This document shows, in pieces, positions 7,405 through 13,082 of a DNA stretch of 58,777 bases. Positions within the stretch are counted from its first letter, which is position 1. The number at the start of each line of letters is the position of its first letter. Where the stretch lies: positions 5 through 58,781 of IMG/VR virus record IMGVR_UViG_3300002514_000020, one strand, 5' to 3'. This stretch comes from a virus. A program made the translations under genes and the position numbers. The notes below the pieces were generated by a model that was not told the DNA's origin, did not search any database, and saw only the letters and a program-made list of their open reading frames with translations.

Positions 7405-7423
7405 CTTGTACCTCTTTGCCCGA

Positions 7424-7453
7424 CAAATGTACTACTATTATAGAAACCGCCAA
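7424..7453 (-). promoter_or_regulatory. Bacteroidota-type promoter for the acetyltransferase gene
   Basis: On the minus strand TTG (7453-7451) is followed by 19 bases and then TACATTTG (7431-7424). This fits the TTG/N17-23/TAnnTTTG consensus of the primary sigma factor of Bacteroidota. Transcription should begin about 4-7 bases later, leaving a short leader before ATG 7404. Confidence 0.7.
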
Positions 7454-7474
7454 ACCTTTTATAGAAAAAGGTTT
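7452..7474 (-). promoter_or_regulatory. Hairpin after the stop codon, overlapping the promoter
   Basis: AAACCTTTT (7452-7460) pairs with AAAAGGTTT (7466-7474) around a 5-base loop, a perfect 9-bp stem, immediately after the stop at 7477-7479 of the minus-strand gene upstream. No U tract follows it on the minus strand, so it is at best a weak terminator there. On the plus strand it is followed by ATTTATTT. It overlaps the -33 element of the next promoter. Confidence 0.4.
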
Positions 7475-7476
7475 AT

Positions 7477-7797
7477 TTATTTCCAGTTTAGGTATTCATT
7501 ATTCAACATCTCCATTCTATCCATCAAAACCTTTCTCCATTCAAGAATGAAGTCCAGCATCTCTTTAGACATAATCGCGGAGTACATTAGCTTCTCATCA
7601 TGGAAGCCTAATTCAATAGCGGTGTTCTCCAACTCCTTTTTAATCAGAAGTCTGCGTATGCAGGGAATACTGGCTTGGGCATACTCTTCAAGCCAATCGA
7701 CCCGTTCTCCGCTTTCTTTTTGTTTCTCTCTCAACTCATTGAAGCGCGCACGCAAGGCGACCCTCATCTCTCCTTTTAGAAAATCATTTAGCAGCAT
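7477..7797 (-). CDS. Helical hypothetical protein
   Basis: About 106 residues, almost wholly helical and charged (ARFNELREKQKESGERVDWL, IRRLLIKKELENTAIEL, MSKEMLDFILEWRKVLMDRM). ATG 7797 is preferred to a TTG at 7815 because it gives MLLNDFLKGEMRV with a small 14-base overlap with the upstream membrane gene. Function unknown; the composition suggests a helical bundle that binds protein or nucleic acid. Confidence 0.65.
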   Translation of the reverse strand: MLLNDFLKGEMRVALRARFNELREKQKESGERVDWLEEYAQASIPCIRRLLIKKELENTAIELGFHDEKLMYSAIMSKEMLDFILEWRKVLMDRMEMLNNEYLNWK

Positions 7798-7915
7798 AGT
7801 ACAGTAGATATACAAGTATCGCAGATACCGCGTTCATAATGTAGAAGGCTCTCTTCATGTAAAGTTTCAGCTTCCGTCCGTTCTCCAATGCTTCTTTTGA
7901 ATGTCCGTATTTCAT
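7784..7915 (-). CDS. 43-residue single-pass membrane protein
   Basis: A short gene from ATG 7915 to TGA 7784-7786. The first 23 residues are basic and polar (MKYGHSKEALENGRKLKLYM), followed by a hydrophobic span (AFYIMNAVSAILVYLLYYAA) and a final Lys. The positive N-terminal half suggests it stays in the cytoplasm. It starts 1 base after the upstream stop and overlaps the next gene by 14 bases, which supports it as a real member of the operon. It has the same size and design as the tiny membrane protein at 6194-6307. Function unknown. Confidence 0.65.
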   Translation of the reverse strand: MKYGHSKEALENGRKLKLYMKRAFYIMNAVSAILVYLLYYAAK

Positions 7916-7916
7916 A

Positions 7917-8330
7917 TCAGTCCTGTGGGTGAGGTAATAAGTCTAATTGTGATTGTAGTGTGTTCATTTTCGTGTCGCCCAAGTTAATGTATCGCTCGGC
8001 ATATAGCTTTGCGGTGGCGCGGAACTCGTCACACTTTTTATATTTATACATCTTCACCACCGTCATAAGATGCTTGACATCTTCCTTTGCCAGCCCAGCC
8101 TGTTTCATCAACCCTTCGATATATTCGAGGCTTGCCGTCTCTTGCTTTTTGACCGCTATAATTTCTCCTTCTTCGTCTGCTACTGATCTCATTAAGATTG
8201 TTTCGTTATTTAGAACAGCTTTGTGTTTCTCATACGCGACAGCAGCTTCCACCATGTCTTCGTATTCGTTGATAGCGCGGAGACCTCCGCGCACATCACG
8301 CTCGTAGATTTTGTATTCTGCACCGTCCAT
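7917..8330 (-). CDS. Helical hypothetical protein
   Basis: A 137-residue, mostly helical protein (AINEYEDMVEAAVAYEKHK, SLEYIEGLMKQAGLAKEDV, KHLMTVVKMYKYKKCDEF). I recognise no domain. It starts 34 bases inside the end of the HNH gene (ATG 8330) and is the second gene transcribed from the promoter at 8613-8642. The position next to the HNH nuclease could mean a nuclease partner, but nothing in the sequence proves it. Confidence 0.65.
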   Translation of the reverse strand: MDGAEYKIYERDVRGGLRAINEYEDMVEAAVAYEKHKAVLNNETILMRSVADEEGEIIAVKKQETASLEYIEGLMKQAGLAKEDVKHLMTVVKMYKYKKCDEFRATAKLYAERYINLGDTKMNTLQSQLDLLPHPQD

Positions 8331-8595
8331 GTTCTTTGAAATAAGTTAGAAACTCAACATGGGTCTTTTTCAACCACTCGATACTGAACACTTCTGCGTG
8401 GCAATCATCGTGGCACACCCGACACAAGCCCATTAGGTTTTCGATGTAGTCCAATAACTTGGAGCCTCCCATCTTCTTGGCTTCTATGTGGTGTACGTCA
8501 ACTGACGGATTACTACAAATTTCACATGGCATGTACTCCTGTTGGTCAACAGAATAGCCGAAGTGCTTTAGGTATGTTAGTGTGTAAGGCCTCAT
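8296..8595 (-). CDS. HNH endonuclease
   Basis: A 99-residue HNH (beta-beta-alpha metal) nuclease that cuts DNA using a metal-bound His pair. C24 and C27 (CEIC) with C58 and C61 (CRVCH) form the structural zinc site. VDVHHIEAK provides the catalytic H35-H36, N53 is the central Asn, and C-H62 / H66 complete the active site. Length and layout match the free-standing HNH proteins found beside terminases in many phages, where they help DNA cutting during packaging. Here it sits divergently, about 800 bases from the terminase gene, and is the first gene of the leftward operon. A packaging role is plausible; a homing-type role is the alternative. Confidence 0.88.
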   Translation of the reverse strand: MRPYTLTYLKHFGYSVDQQEYMPCEICSNPSVDVHHIEAKKMGGSKLLDYIENLMGLCRVCHDDCHAEVFSIEWLKKTHVEFLTYFKEHGRCRIQNLRA

Positions 8596-8612
8596 TTTAT
8601 TAACAACCGCGT

Positions 8613-8642
8613 CAAAGGTATGTGGAAAAACTCTAAAACCAA
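8613..8642 (-). promoter_or_regulatory. Promoter of the leftward operon
   Basis: On the minus strand TTG (8642-8640), 19 bases, then TACCTTTG (8620-8613), an exact match to TTG/N17-23/TAnnTTTG. It lies about 18 bases before the HNH start codon at 8595 and probably drives the whole minus-strand gene set. Confidence 0.75.
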
Positions 8643-8667
8643 AAGAAAATAACTATAATCCCGTTTG

Positions 8668-8675
8668 TACCTTTG
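8668..8675 (+). promoter_or_regulatory. -7 element of a rightward promoter
   Basis: TACCTTTG followed by TCGCG, almost the same as the opposite promoter (TACCTTTGACGCG). No TTG is found at the usual -33 distance, so it may need an activator or be weaker. The first thing it would transcribe is the structured RNA at 8680-8757. Confidence 0.55.
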
Positions 8676-8679
8676 TCGC

Positions 8680-8757
8680 GCAACCTCAAGGGTAGTCGCA
8701 AGACCGCCCGAAAATTGGAGCCGCTTGTTTCTGACCTCTCAAGTGGTTCCTTTTTTT
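8680..8757 (+). ncRNA. Candidate small structured RNA (about 78 nt)
   Basis: It begins a few bases after TACCTTTG and ends in a terminator T tract. Hairpin 1: GGGTAGTC (8690-8697), GNRA-type loop GCAA, GACCGCCC (8702-8709), with one A-C mismatch and one G-U pair. Hairpin 2: GGAGCCGCTTG (8717-8727) with CAAGTGGTTCC (8740-8750), 11 paired bases with two G-U pairs, then T7. The two-hairpin design with a preceding promoter and no convincing reading frame suggests a regulatory RNA or a leader/attenuator of the structural operon. The 5' end is an estimate. Confidence 0.5.
8717..8757 (+). terminator. Rho-independent terminator
   Basis: An 11-bp stem (8717-8727 with 8740-8750), 12-base loop and seven T (8751-8757). 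It would end transcription from the promoter at 8668. Confidence 0.75.
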
Positions 8758-8813
8758 GTTGTAGTTTTACTGCCGCTTGCGGCAAAAGAAATTTGGTCAT
8801 CCGACCTCATAGA

Positions 8814-8857
8814 CCCCAGACTGGTAGCCGTAAGCAAGTCGCCATCTGGGGTTTTTT
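8814..8857 (+). terminator. Rho-independent terminator
   Basis: CCCCAGA-C-TGG (8814-8824) pairs with CCA-TCTGGGG (8842-8851) with one bulged C, followed by six T (8852-8857). Second strong terminator in tandem ahead of the terminase operon; it suggests transcription into the virion genes is gated here. Confidence 0.75.
8832..8843 (+). repeat. Left arm of a 12-bp inverted repeat (right arm 9055-9066)
   Basis: AAGCAAGTCGCC at 8832-8843 is the exact reverse complement of GGCGACTTGCTT at 9055-9066, 211 bases apart. A third, 9-base copy (CGACTTGCT) lies at 8967-8975 in the same orientation as the right arm. Three related sites just before the terminase gene could be binding sites for a packaging or regulatory protein. 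Confidence 0.5.
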
Positions 8858-9054
8858 GTTGGGTAACTGTTCTAACCCAAGCTAAATAAAAACAGTAGAG
8901 CCGAGCAAAAGCATGTGGTTCTTTAGTAATCACTCAACGCTGTTAAATGATGTAGATGGGCTTTCACGACTTGCTACCCGACATCAACCAAACCGATACC
9001 GACAACTCAACGGAAGCAACTGGTCAGGCATATCGTTCCTTGCTGGGGGTAGGG

Positions 9055-9066
9055 GGCGACTTGCTT
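9055..9066 (+). repeat. Right arm of the 12-bp inverted repeat
   Basis: GGCGACTTGCTT, exact reverse complement of 8832-8843, and sharing CGACTTGCT with 8967-8975. Confidence 0.5.
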
Positions 9067-9117
9067 GTGCTGACCTCCCTCAACCTCCAATCTAACAAAA
9101 GCAACCACAACAATAGC

Positions 9118-9125
9118 TATATTTG
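9118..9125 (+). promoter_or_regulatory. TATATTTG element 4 bases before a start codon
   Basis: An exact TAnnTTTG with ATG 9130 four bases after it, so a transcript from it would begin at or next to the start codon. There is no TTG at the -33 distance. Confidence 0.4.
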
Positions 9126-9129
9126 CTTC

Positions 9130-9414
9130 ATGTGTGGATGTACTGAAAACAAACCAACCATATCTAATTGGAAGACAATTAAGGAAGGAGTAAGGGCTGC
9201 GCCAAGAGTAGCCAAGCAAATAGCGAACAAACAGTTCGTTCCACAGGAAGTTTTCGAGGAAAGGTTAGCCATCTGCGTTAGCAATGAATGTGAGAAGTTC
9301 CAGCCAGAGGGGCATAGATGTAGGTCGTGTACGTGCTTTCTGAAAGCCAAGACCCGTCTATCCCTTGAAGAATGTCCCGAAGGAAAGTGGAAGAAATATG
9401 AGCAAGAAGGATAG
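9130..9414 (+). CDS. Cys-rich zinc-finger protein upstream of terminase
   Basis: A 94-residue protein with a C-terminal four-cysteine module: RLAICVSNEC, CRSCTCFLKAK and ECPEGKW. This layout is shared with small phage proteins of the DUF6171-like type (Cx2-6C, CxxCxC, CPxGKW). ATG 9130 is preferred because it follows a TAnnTTTG element. The frame is open back to an ATG at 8956, which would add 58 residues of unclear character. Its end overlaps the terminase start by 17 bases. It occupies the place where a small terminase subunit is often found, but it does not look like one. Confidence 0.7.
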   Translation: MCGCTENKPTISNWKTIKEGVRAAPRVAKQIANKQFVPQEVFEERLAICVSNECEKFQPEGHRCRSCTCFLKAKTRLSLEECPEGKWKKYEQEG

Positions 9415-11653
9415 ACATTTATGGTTCCTATACGAACTACACAAAGACGGGATTGAGATAGGTCATGCTAACGTTGGTCTACTTAATTCTTCTGGCATAC
9501 TTTCTGACGAGGAAGTCCCCCACTTCTACGATAACAAAAGCACTTATACTCGTAATCAGGCGGTTAAACATCCTACCGAAGCGTTCATCGACCAAAGAGT
9601 TGATGTTGTCGATGAAGACCACGCACCAGCCGATGTGGTCATGGATGAAGAAGACCATGATGAGATTGTTAAGAAGTATCAAGGGGGGAAAGAAATAACC
9701 AAAGAGGACTGGCTACCACATAACGGGAACGTTCTCGAACCCAACGAAGATTTCATACGGCTTATTGATAGCATCCTTATCGGGTTCTCTCATAGGATTG
9801 AAAACAAACAATACGACCTGTATAAGCAGCAATCGGCTGATTGGATAGCAGAGGGACAAACACTCGCTGATTGTGAAGGTTATGATGAGATATATGAGTT
9901 CGTTAGGATGGAGCGGAGACGCTTCAAGATAAATGGGCTTTATTTCTGTAATAAGTATCTCGAACTGAAAGAGGGTGAGGTAGCAGGTGGTCACAGAGAT
10001 TATGAGGCGTGGGACTGTCAAGCCTTTGTCTGTTGGTTGATTGACTGCGGTTTCTCGATACTACTGGGAAAGTTAAGGCAGGTCGGACTTACCACAACTA
10101 TGGGTGGTCTTACTGTAAGAGACCTCATCTGTCACCCTAACTATTTTATGAAGTTCATCACCGAGAACGCTCTTAAAGGTGAAGAGATATTCAATGATAA
10201 GATACGGTTCGCTTTCTACGCGCTTCCTGATGTATTCCGTCCAACAGTAGCAAACGACAGAGACCGACTACTCCGCTTCATGTATAAGCAGAAGAAGGGT
10301 GAGGGTCGCGCCATTGATAGTAAATGCGTGGTTGAAGCACCATACGTTACAGCAATTAACGGTGGTACTCCGAATAAGGTACTGGTTGATGAGGTCGGAC
10401 AAATCGGTATTCTCGGTGAGATGACCAATGAGGGTCGTCCTACAATGTTCATCGTTGATGCCAAGACCCAGAAAATGAGAATGGTTCGCCAGCTTGTGAT
10501 GTGGGGAACAGGTGGTAATCTCGATAAGGGTGGTGCTGCATTTGAAACAGAGTTCCGCGCATGTATGGAAGCATGGAAGAAAAGGAACTTCAACTACGGT
10601 GTGCTGCCGATTTTCCTTGATGCGTTCTCAAAACCATCCGTAACAAAAGAGTTCTTCGAGAGAGAAAAGGAATACTACTACGGTAAGAAAGGAGTTGAAG
10701 CAGAGCGTAAGAAGCTTCAATTTCACCAGCACTATCCTGTTACCATTGAGGATATGTTCCTGCGTAACCACAGGACGATCATTCCTATCGCACAGATCAA
10801 CGAACATTTGGACAGGTGCTACAAATTATACAAAGCCAAGCCGCCACAAAAAGGTTTCTTTGAACCTATCTATGATTATGAGGTTGAACAACCAGAGGCA
10901 TCCGATGTGCCTTTCAAGGTGATAGGAGCCAATTTCATTCCAACCAAAGATGACGATGATAGGGCATGTGTGGTGCTTCTCGACCATCCGAGATTGAAAT
11001 GGACAGACAGGTACTATCAGGGTACTGACCCGATATTCACCGAAACTGGGCTATCAAAGATGGCTTCAACAATATGGGACGAACACTATCACGCGCCCGT
11101 ATGCGCGTTCAATTATAGGGTTCCCAATTATAGGTTGTGTTATTTGCAGACCCTTCTTATGAACCTATATTATGGTCAATGTCCACATCTGGTTGAGAGC
11201 AACATCGGTAGTGGTCTGATTGATTACATTGATTACAAGGGGTTTTGGGGAACGCTTGTCAGCAACTACCAACTACCCCTATACCTACAAACCCCAAGTG
11301 GAGCATCCACAGGAATAAACAAAAGAGCCAATACCTCTGGGAAGATAATTGACAAGCTGATTGAGATGATTGATGGTCTCGGGCATAAGATACAGTTCGA
11401 TGAGTTCTGGGTTCAGCTTAAAACATTCTCCGAGAAAACACTACCGAGCGGAAAGACCAGATGGGAACCAGAGGACGGGAAGCTGTATGATGATGACCTT
11501 ATTGACGCGGTGGTGTATGGCTACATCTGCCGAATGGCGTTTGACCATAAGCACCCCAACCTACCACATGCAAATTCAGGCGAGAAGAAGACCCGTTACA
11601 AAATGATAATGGACGACAACTTTGAGATGAAGATGAAAAAGGTATTACGATAA
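9398..11653 (+). CDS. terL: Terminase large subunit (ATPase and nuclease)
   Basis: The packaging motor, which pumps DNA into the prohead and cuts it. ATG 9398 is chosen over a TTG 33 bases upstream (751 residues). The P-loop reads GKLRQVGLTTT (residues 224-234): the usual Lys before the Thr pair is Leu, while K225 stands at the start of the loop, as in phage lambda gpA. Walker B is VLVDE (328-332). The C-terminal RNase-H-type nuclease has D544 (GTDPI), E600 (VESNIG) and D703 (LIDAV). The 200 residues before the ATPase are an extension with no recognised domain. It is the first large gene of the structural operon. Confidence 0.92.
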   Translation: MSKKDRHLWFLYELHKDGIEIGHANVGLLNSSGILSDEEVPHFYDNKSTYTRNQAVKHPTEAFIDQRVDVVDEDHAPADVVMDEEDHDEIVKKYQGGKEITKEDWLPHNGNVLEPNEDFIRLIDSILIGFSHRIENKQYDLYKQQSADWIAEGQTLADCEGYDEIYEFVRMERRRFKINGLYFCNKYLELKEGEVAGGHRDYEAWDCQAFVCWLIDCGFSILLGKLRQVGLTTTMGGLTVRDLICHPNYFMKFITENALKGEEIFNDKIRFAFYALPDVFRPTVANDRDRLLRFMYKQKKGEGRAIDSKCVVEAPYVTAINGGTPNKVLVDEVGQIGILGEMTNEGRPTMFIVDAKTQKMRMVRQLVMWGTGGNLDKGGAAFETEFRACMEAWKKRNFNYGVLPIFLDAFSKPSVTKEFFEREKEYYYGKKGVEAERKKLQFHQHYPVTIEDMFLRNHRTIIPIAQINEHLDRCYKLYKAKPPQKGFFEPIYDYEVEQPEASDVPFKVIGANFIPTKDDDDRACVVLLDHPRLKWTDRYYQGTDPIFTETGLSKMASTIWDEHYHAPVCAFNYRVPNYRLCYLQTLLMNLYYGQCPHLVESNIGSGLIDYIDYKGFWGTLVSNYQLPLYLQTPSGASTGINKRANTSGKIIDKLIEMIDGLGHKIQFDEFWVQLKTFSEKTLPSGKTRWEPEDGKLYDDDLIDAVVYGYICRMAFDHKHPNLPHANSGEKKTRYKMIMDDNFEMKMKKVLR

Positions 11654-11657
11654 TCAT

Positions 11658-11665
11658 TACATTTG
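11658..11665 (+). promoter_or_regulatory. Candidate -7 element (TACATTTG)
   Basis: An exact TAnnTTTG just after the terminase stop, about 36 bases before ATG 11702. No -33 TTG is seen. It could give a separate transcript for the abundant protein that follows. Confidence 0.4.
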
Positions 11666-11701
11666 ACGCATATAGTACAAACCCAAAAAAAAAACATTAT
11701 C

Positions 11702-12448
11702 ATGCAAGTCATTCAAAAATCAACAACATTACTGAACGCCTACCTTACAGGAGAATTATCTGTGGTCAATGGCGTTCTCGCTCTTGACAACACACCAATA
11801 TCGGTGAAGTGGAAAGACGTAGACGCGGCAACAGCAACCACTTACGCTGCTGGTTCATTTGCCCGAATTGTTATCGACCTTGACGATAGCGGAGCGCTGG
11901 AATACGCAGCCAACTCTCCTGTCAAGATCACCTTCCGAAACACCACTACTGGGGCAGAGACCTCTCTTGTTGTGTACGGTGACAGCGCACCGACTGACAC
12001 CGAAATTGCTGCTGCTTTCGTACAGCAAGTTGGCTTGTTTGCCAACGTATCGGATTACGTCCTTGACGCTCCGAACTCTCACCCAGCAGTTGCGGAGGTA
12101 CTGGACATTGATTTCAACAACGCAGATTACAATAACGTGTTCGTTGAGACCAATAACGACAACCTTGCGGTTGGAACGGGTATCACCATTACCGATGCTG
12201 TTGTTCCAGTTGGAGCAGGTGACGCGGCACACTTGGCGGGCTACAACCCAGCAACCACTTACAACAAATTCGACCTACTCGTAAGAAGCACATTGACCAC
12301 AAACGGAAAGGATAGTGCAGTTCTCCATCAGCATACGGTGTATGTTGACGATAGCATTGCGCTGTTCGCGACAGAATTTGCTGGTGTAGTTGGACAGGTT
12401 ACTGCAACTACGGTCGCACACCACAAGGAGTACACAGCAGTCATCTAA
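11702..12448 (+). CDS. Beta-rich structural protein, possible capsid decoration
   Basis: A 248-residue protein rich in Ala, Thr, Val and Asp with a beta-sandwich look and very few Lys (PVKITFRNTTTGAETSLVVY, VGTGITITDAVVPVGAGDAA). ATG 11702 is preferred over a TTG at 11663, because a TAnnTTTG element overlaps the latter. It lies between terminase and portal, has a possible promoter in front and a strong terminator behind, so it is probably made as its own abundant transcript. That and the composition fit a head decoration or fibre protein, which is inference. Confidence 0.7.
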   Translation: MQVIQKSTTLLNAYLTGELSVVNGVLALDNTPISVKWKDVDAATATTYAAGSFARIVIDLDDSGALEYAANSPVKITFRNTTTGAETSLVVYGDSAPTDTEIAAAFVQQVGLFANVSDYVLDAPNSHPAVAEVLDIDFNNADYNNVFVETNNDNLAVGTGITITDAVVPVGAGDAAHLAGYNPATTYNKFDLLVRSTLTTNGKDSAVLHQHTVYVDDSIALFATEFAGVVGQVTATTVAHHKEYTAVI

Positions 12449-12470
12449 GACTTCTGACTATACTAAGAAC

Positions 12471-12505
12471 AAAGGGCGGCACTATGTCGCCCTTTTCTTA
12501 TTTTT
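12471..12505 (+). terminator. Rho-independent terminator
   Basis: AAAGGGCG (12471-12478) pairs with CGCCCTTT (12488-12495) around a 9-base loop, followed by a T-rich run to 12505. It ends the transcript of the gene at 11702-12448. Its T tract contains TATTTTTG and reaches to 5 bases before the next ATG. Confidence 0.75.
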
Positions 12506-12510
12506 GACAC

Positions 12511-13068
12511 ATGGATATTATCTTGTTCGAGCCGCAGAAAGGAGACCTGCGTGTTGACCACCCCGAACTTGCGGAAGTAGAAGAGTTCGTAGCGATCAAT
12601 GCGAAAGACCTAAAGTTCGTGTGGTACTGGGCAAATAGAACAAGCCCCTTCTTCGGTATCAAGAACAAGATGGAGAAGGTTCGGCAATGTATCAAGAAGT
12701 CGTATGGTGAAAAATATCTTTCCGAAAAAGATAGAAATAACTATTACAGTATGCGGTTTCCGCCAAAATTGCAGGTCGCAATAGAGGTTATGTCGCAATA
12801 CAATCCAACGGTGCGCAACCGCGCAAAGACCGTAATGGAAAAGATTTTCAACAATTATGAGGCAATAGCTTCTATTGGGGTTGACGAAGTGAAAGTGATG
12901 CCTACGGCAGAAAAGGAAGACTACGTTGGACTGGCGCAGAAAGTAATAGAGAAAATGCCAAGTCTTGTGTCGCAGATTGAGGGAGGTTTCGGAGTGAAAA
13001 AGAAATTCTCTGGCAAGAAGGATGAGGGCAGCAAGCGTATCATGGATGTTCTTTATGAGGAAGATTAA
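12511..13068 (+). CDS. Hypothetical protein between terminase and portal
   Basis: A 185-residue soluble protein with an acidic N-terminus, a helical centre (GIKNKMEKVRQCIKKSYGEK, RFPPKLQVAIEVMSQYNPTV) and a Lys-rich C-terminal tail ending VLYEED. I do not recognise it. In similar phage gene orders this slot holds a conserved protein needed for packaging or head assembly; a small terminase subunit is one option, since the repeated helices and the basic tail could bind DNA, but no helix-turn-helix is clear. Confidence 0.65.
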   Translation: MDIILFEPQKGDLRVDHPELAEVEEFVAINAKDLKFVWYWANRTSPFFGIKNKMEKVRQCIKKSYGEKYLSEKDRNNYYSMRFPPKLQVAIEVMSQYNPTVRNRAKTVMEKIFNNYEAIASIGVDEVKVMPTAEKEDYVGLAQKVIEKMPSLVSQIEGGFGVKKKFSGKKDEGSKRIMDVLYEED

Positions 13069-13069
13069 G

Positions 13070-13077
13070 TAAATTTG
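13070..13077 (+). promoter_or_regulatory. TAAATTTG element 5 bases before the portal start
   Basis: Exact TAnnTTTG with ATG 13083 five bases later. No TTG at the -33 distance. One of several such elements set right at a start codon. Confidence 0.35.
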
Positions 13078-13082
13078 AGACC

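Larger units (their letters stand above)
8596..9129. other. 534-base non-coding control region between the two main transcription units
   Basis: The largest gap in the window. It holds divergent promoters (8613-8642 minus, 8668-8675 plus), a candidate structured RNA with its own terminator (8680-8757), a 14-base hairpin (8771-8784), a second strong terminator (8814-8857), a 6-bp stem (8859-8880) and a 12-bp inverted repeat (8832-8843 with 9055-9066). Frames that are open here lack protein-like composition. A frame from 8956 runs in phase into the next gene and could be an N-terminal extension. Confidence 0.7.

Noticed and set aside
8665-8933. Short reading frames on both strands in the control region
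   Set aside because: They run over terminator stems and promoter elements and have no protein-like composition or coupling to neighbours.
9130-9414. Zinc-finger protein before terminase as the small terminase subunit
   Set aside because: It is a four-cysteine module without the helix-turn-helix or oligomerisation helices of small terminase subunits; position alone is not enough.
12499-12506. TATTTTTG before ATG 12511, and similar TATTTTTA before ATG 18843, as promoters
   Set aside because: Both are the T tracts of clear terminator hairpins (12471-12495 and 18801-18824), so the match to TAnnTTTR is most simply explained by the terminators. I did not count them as promoters.
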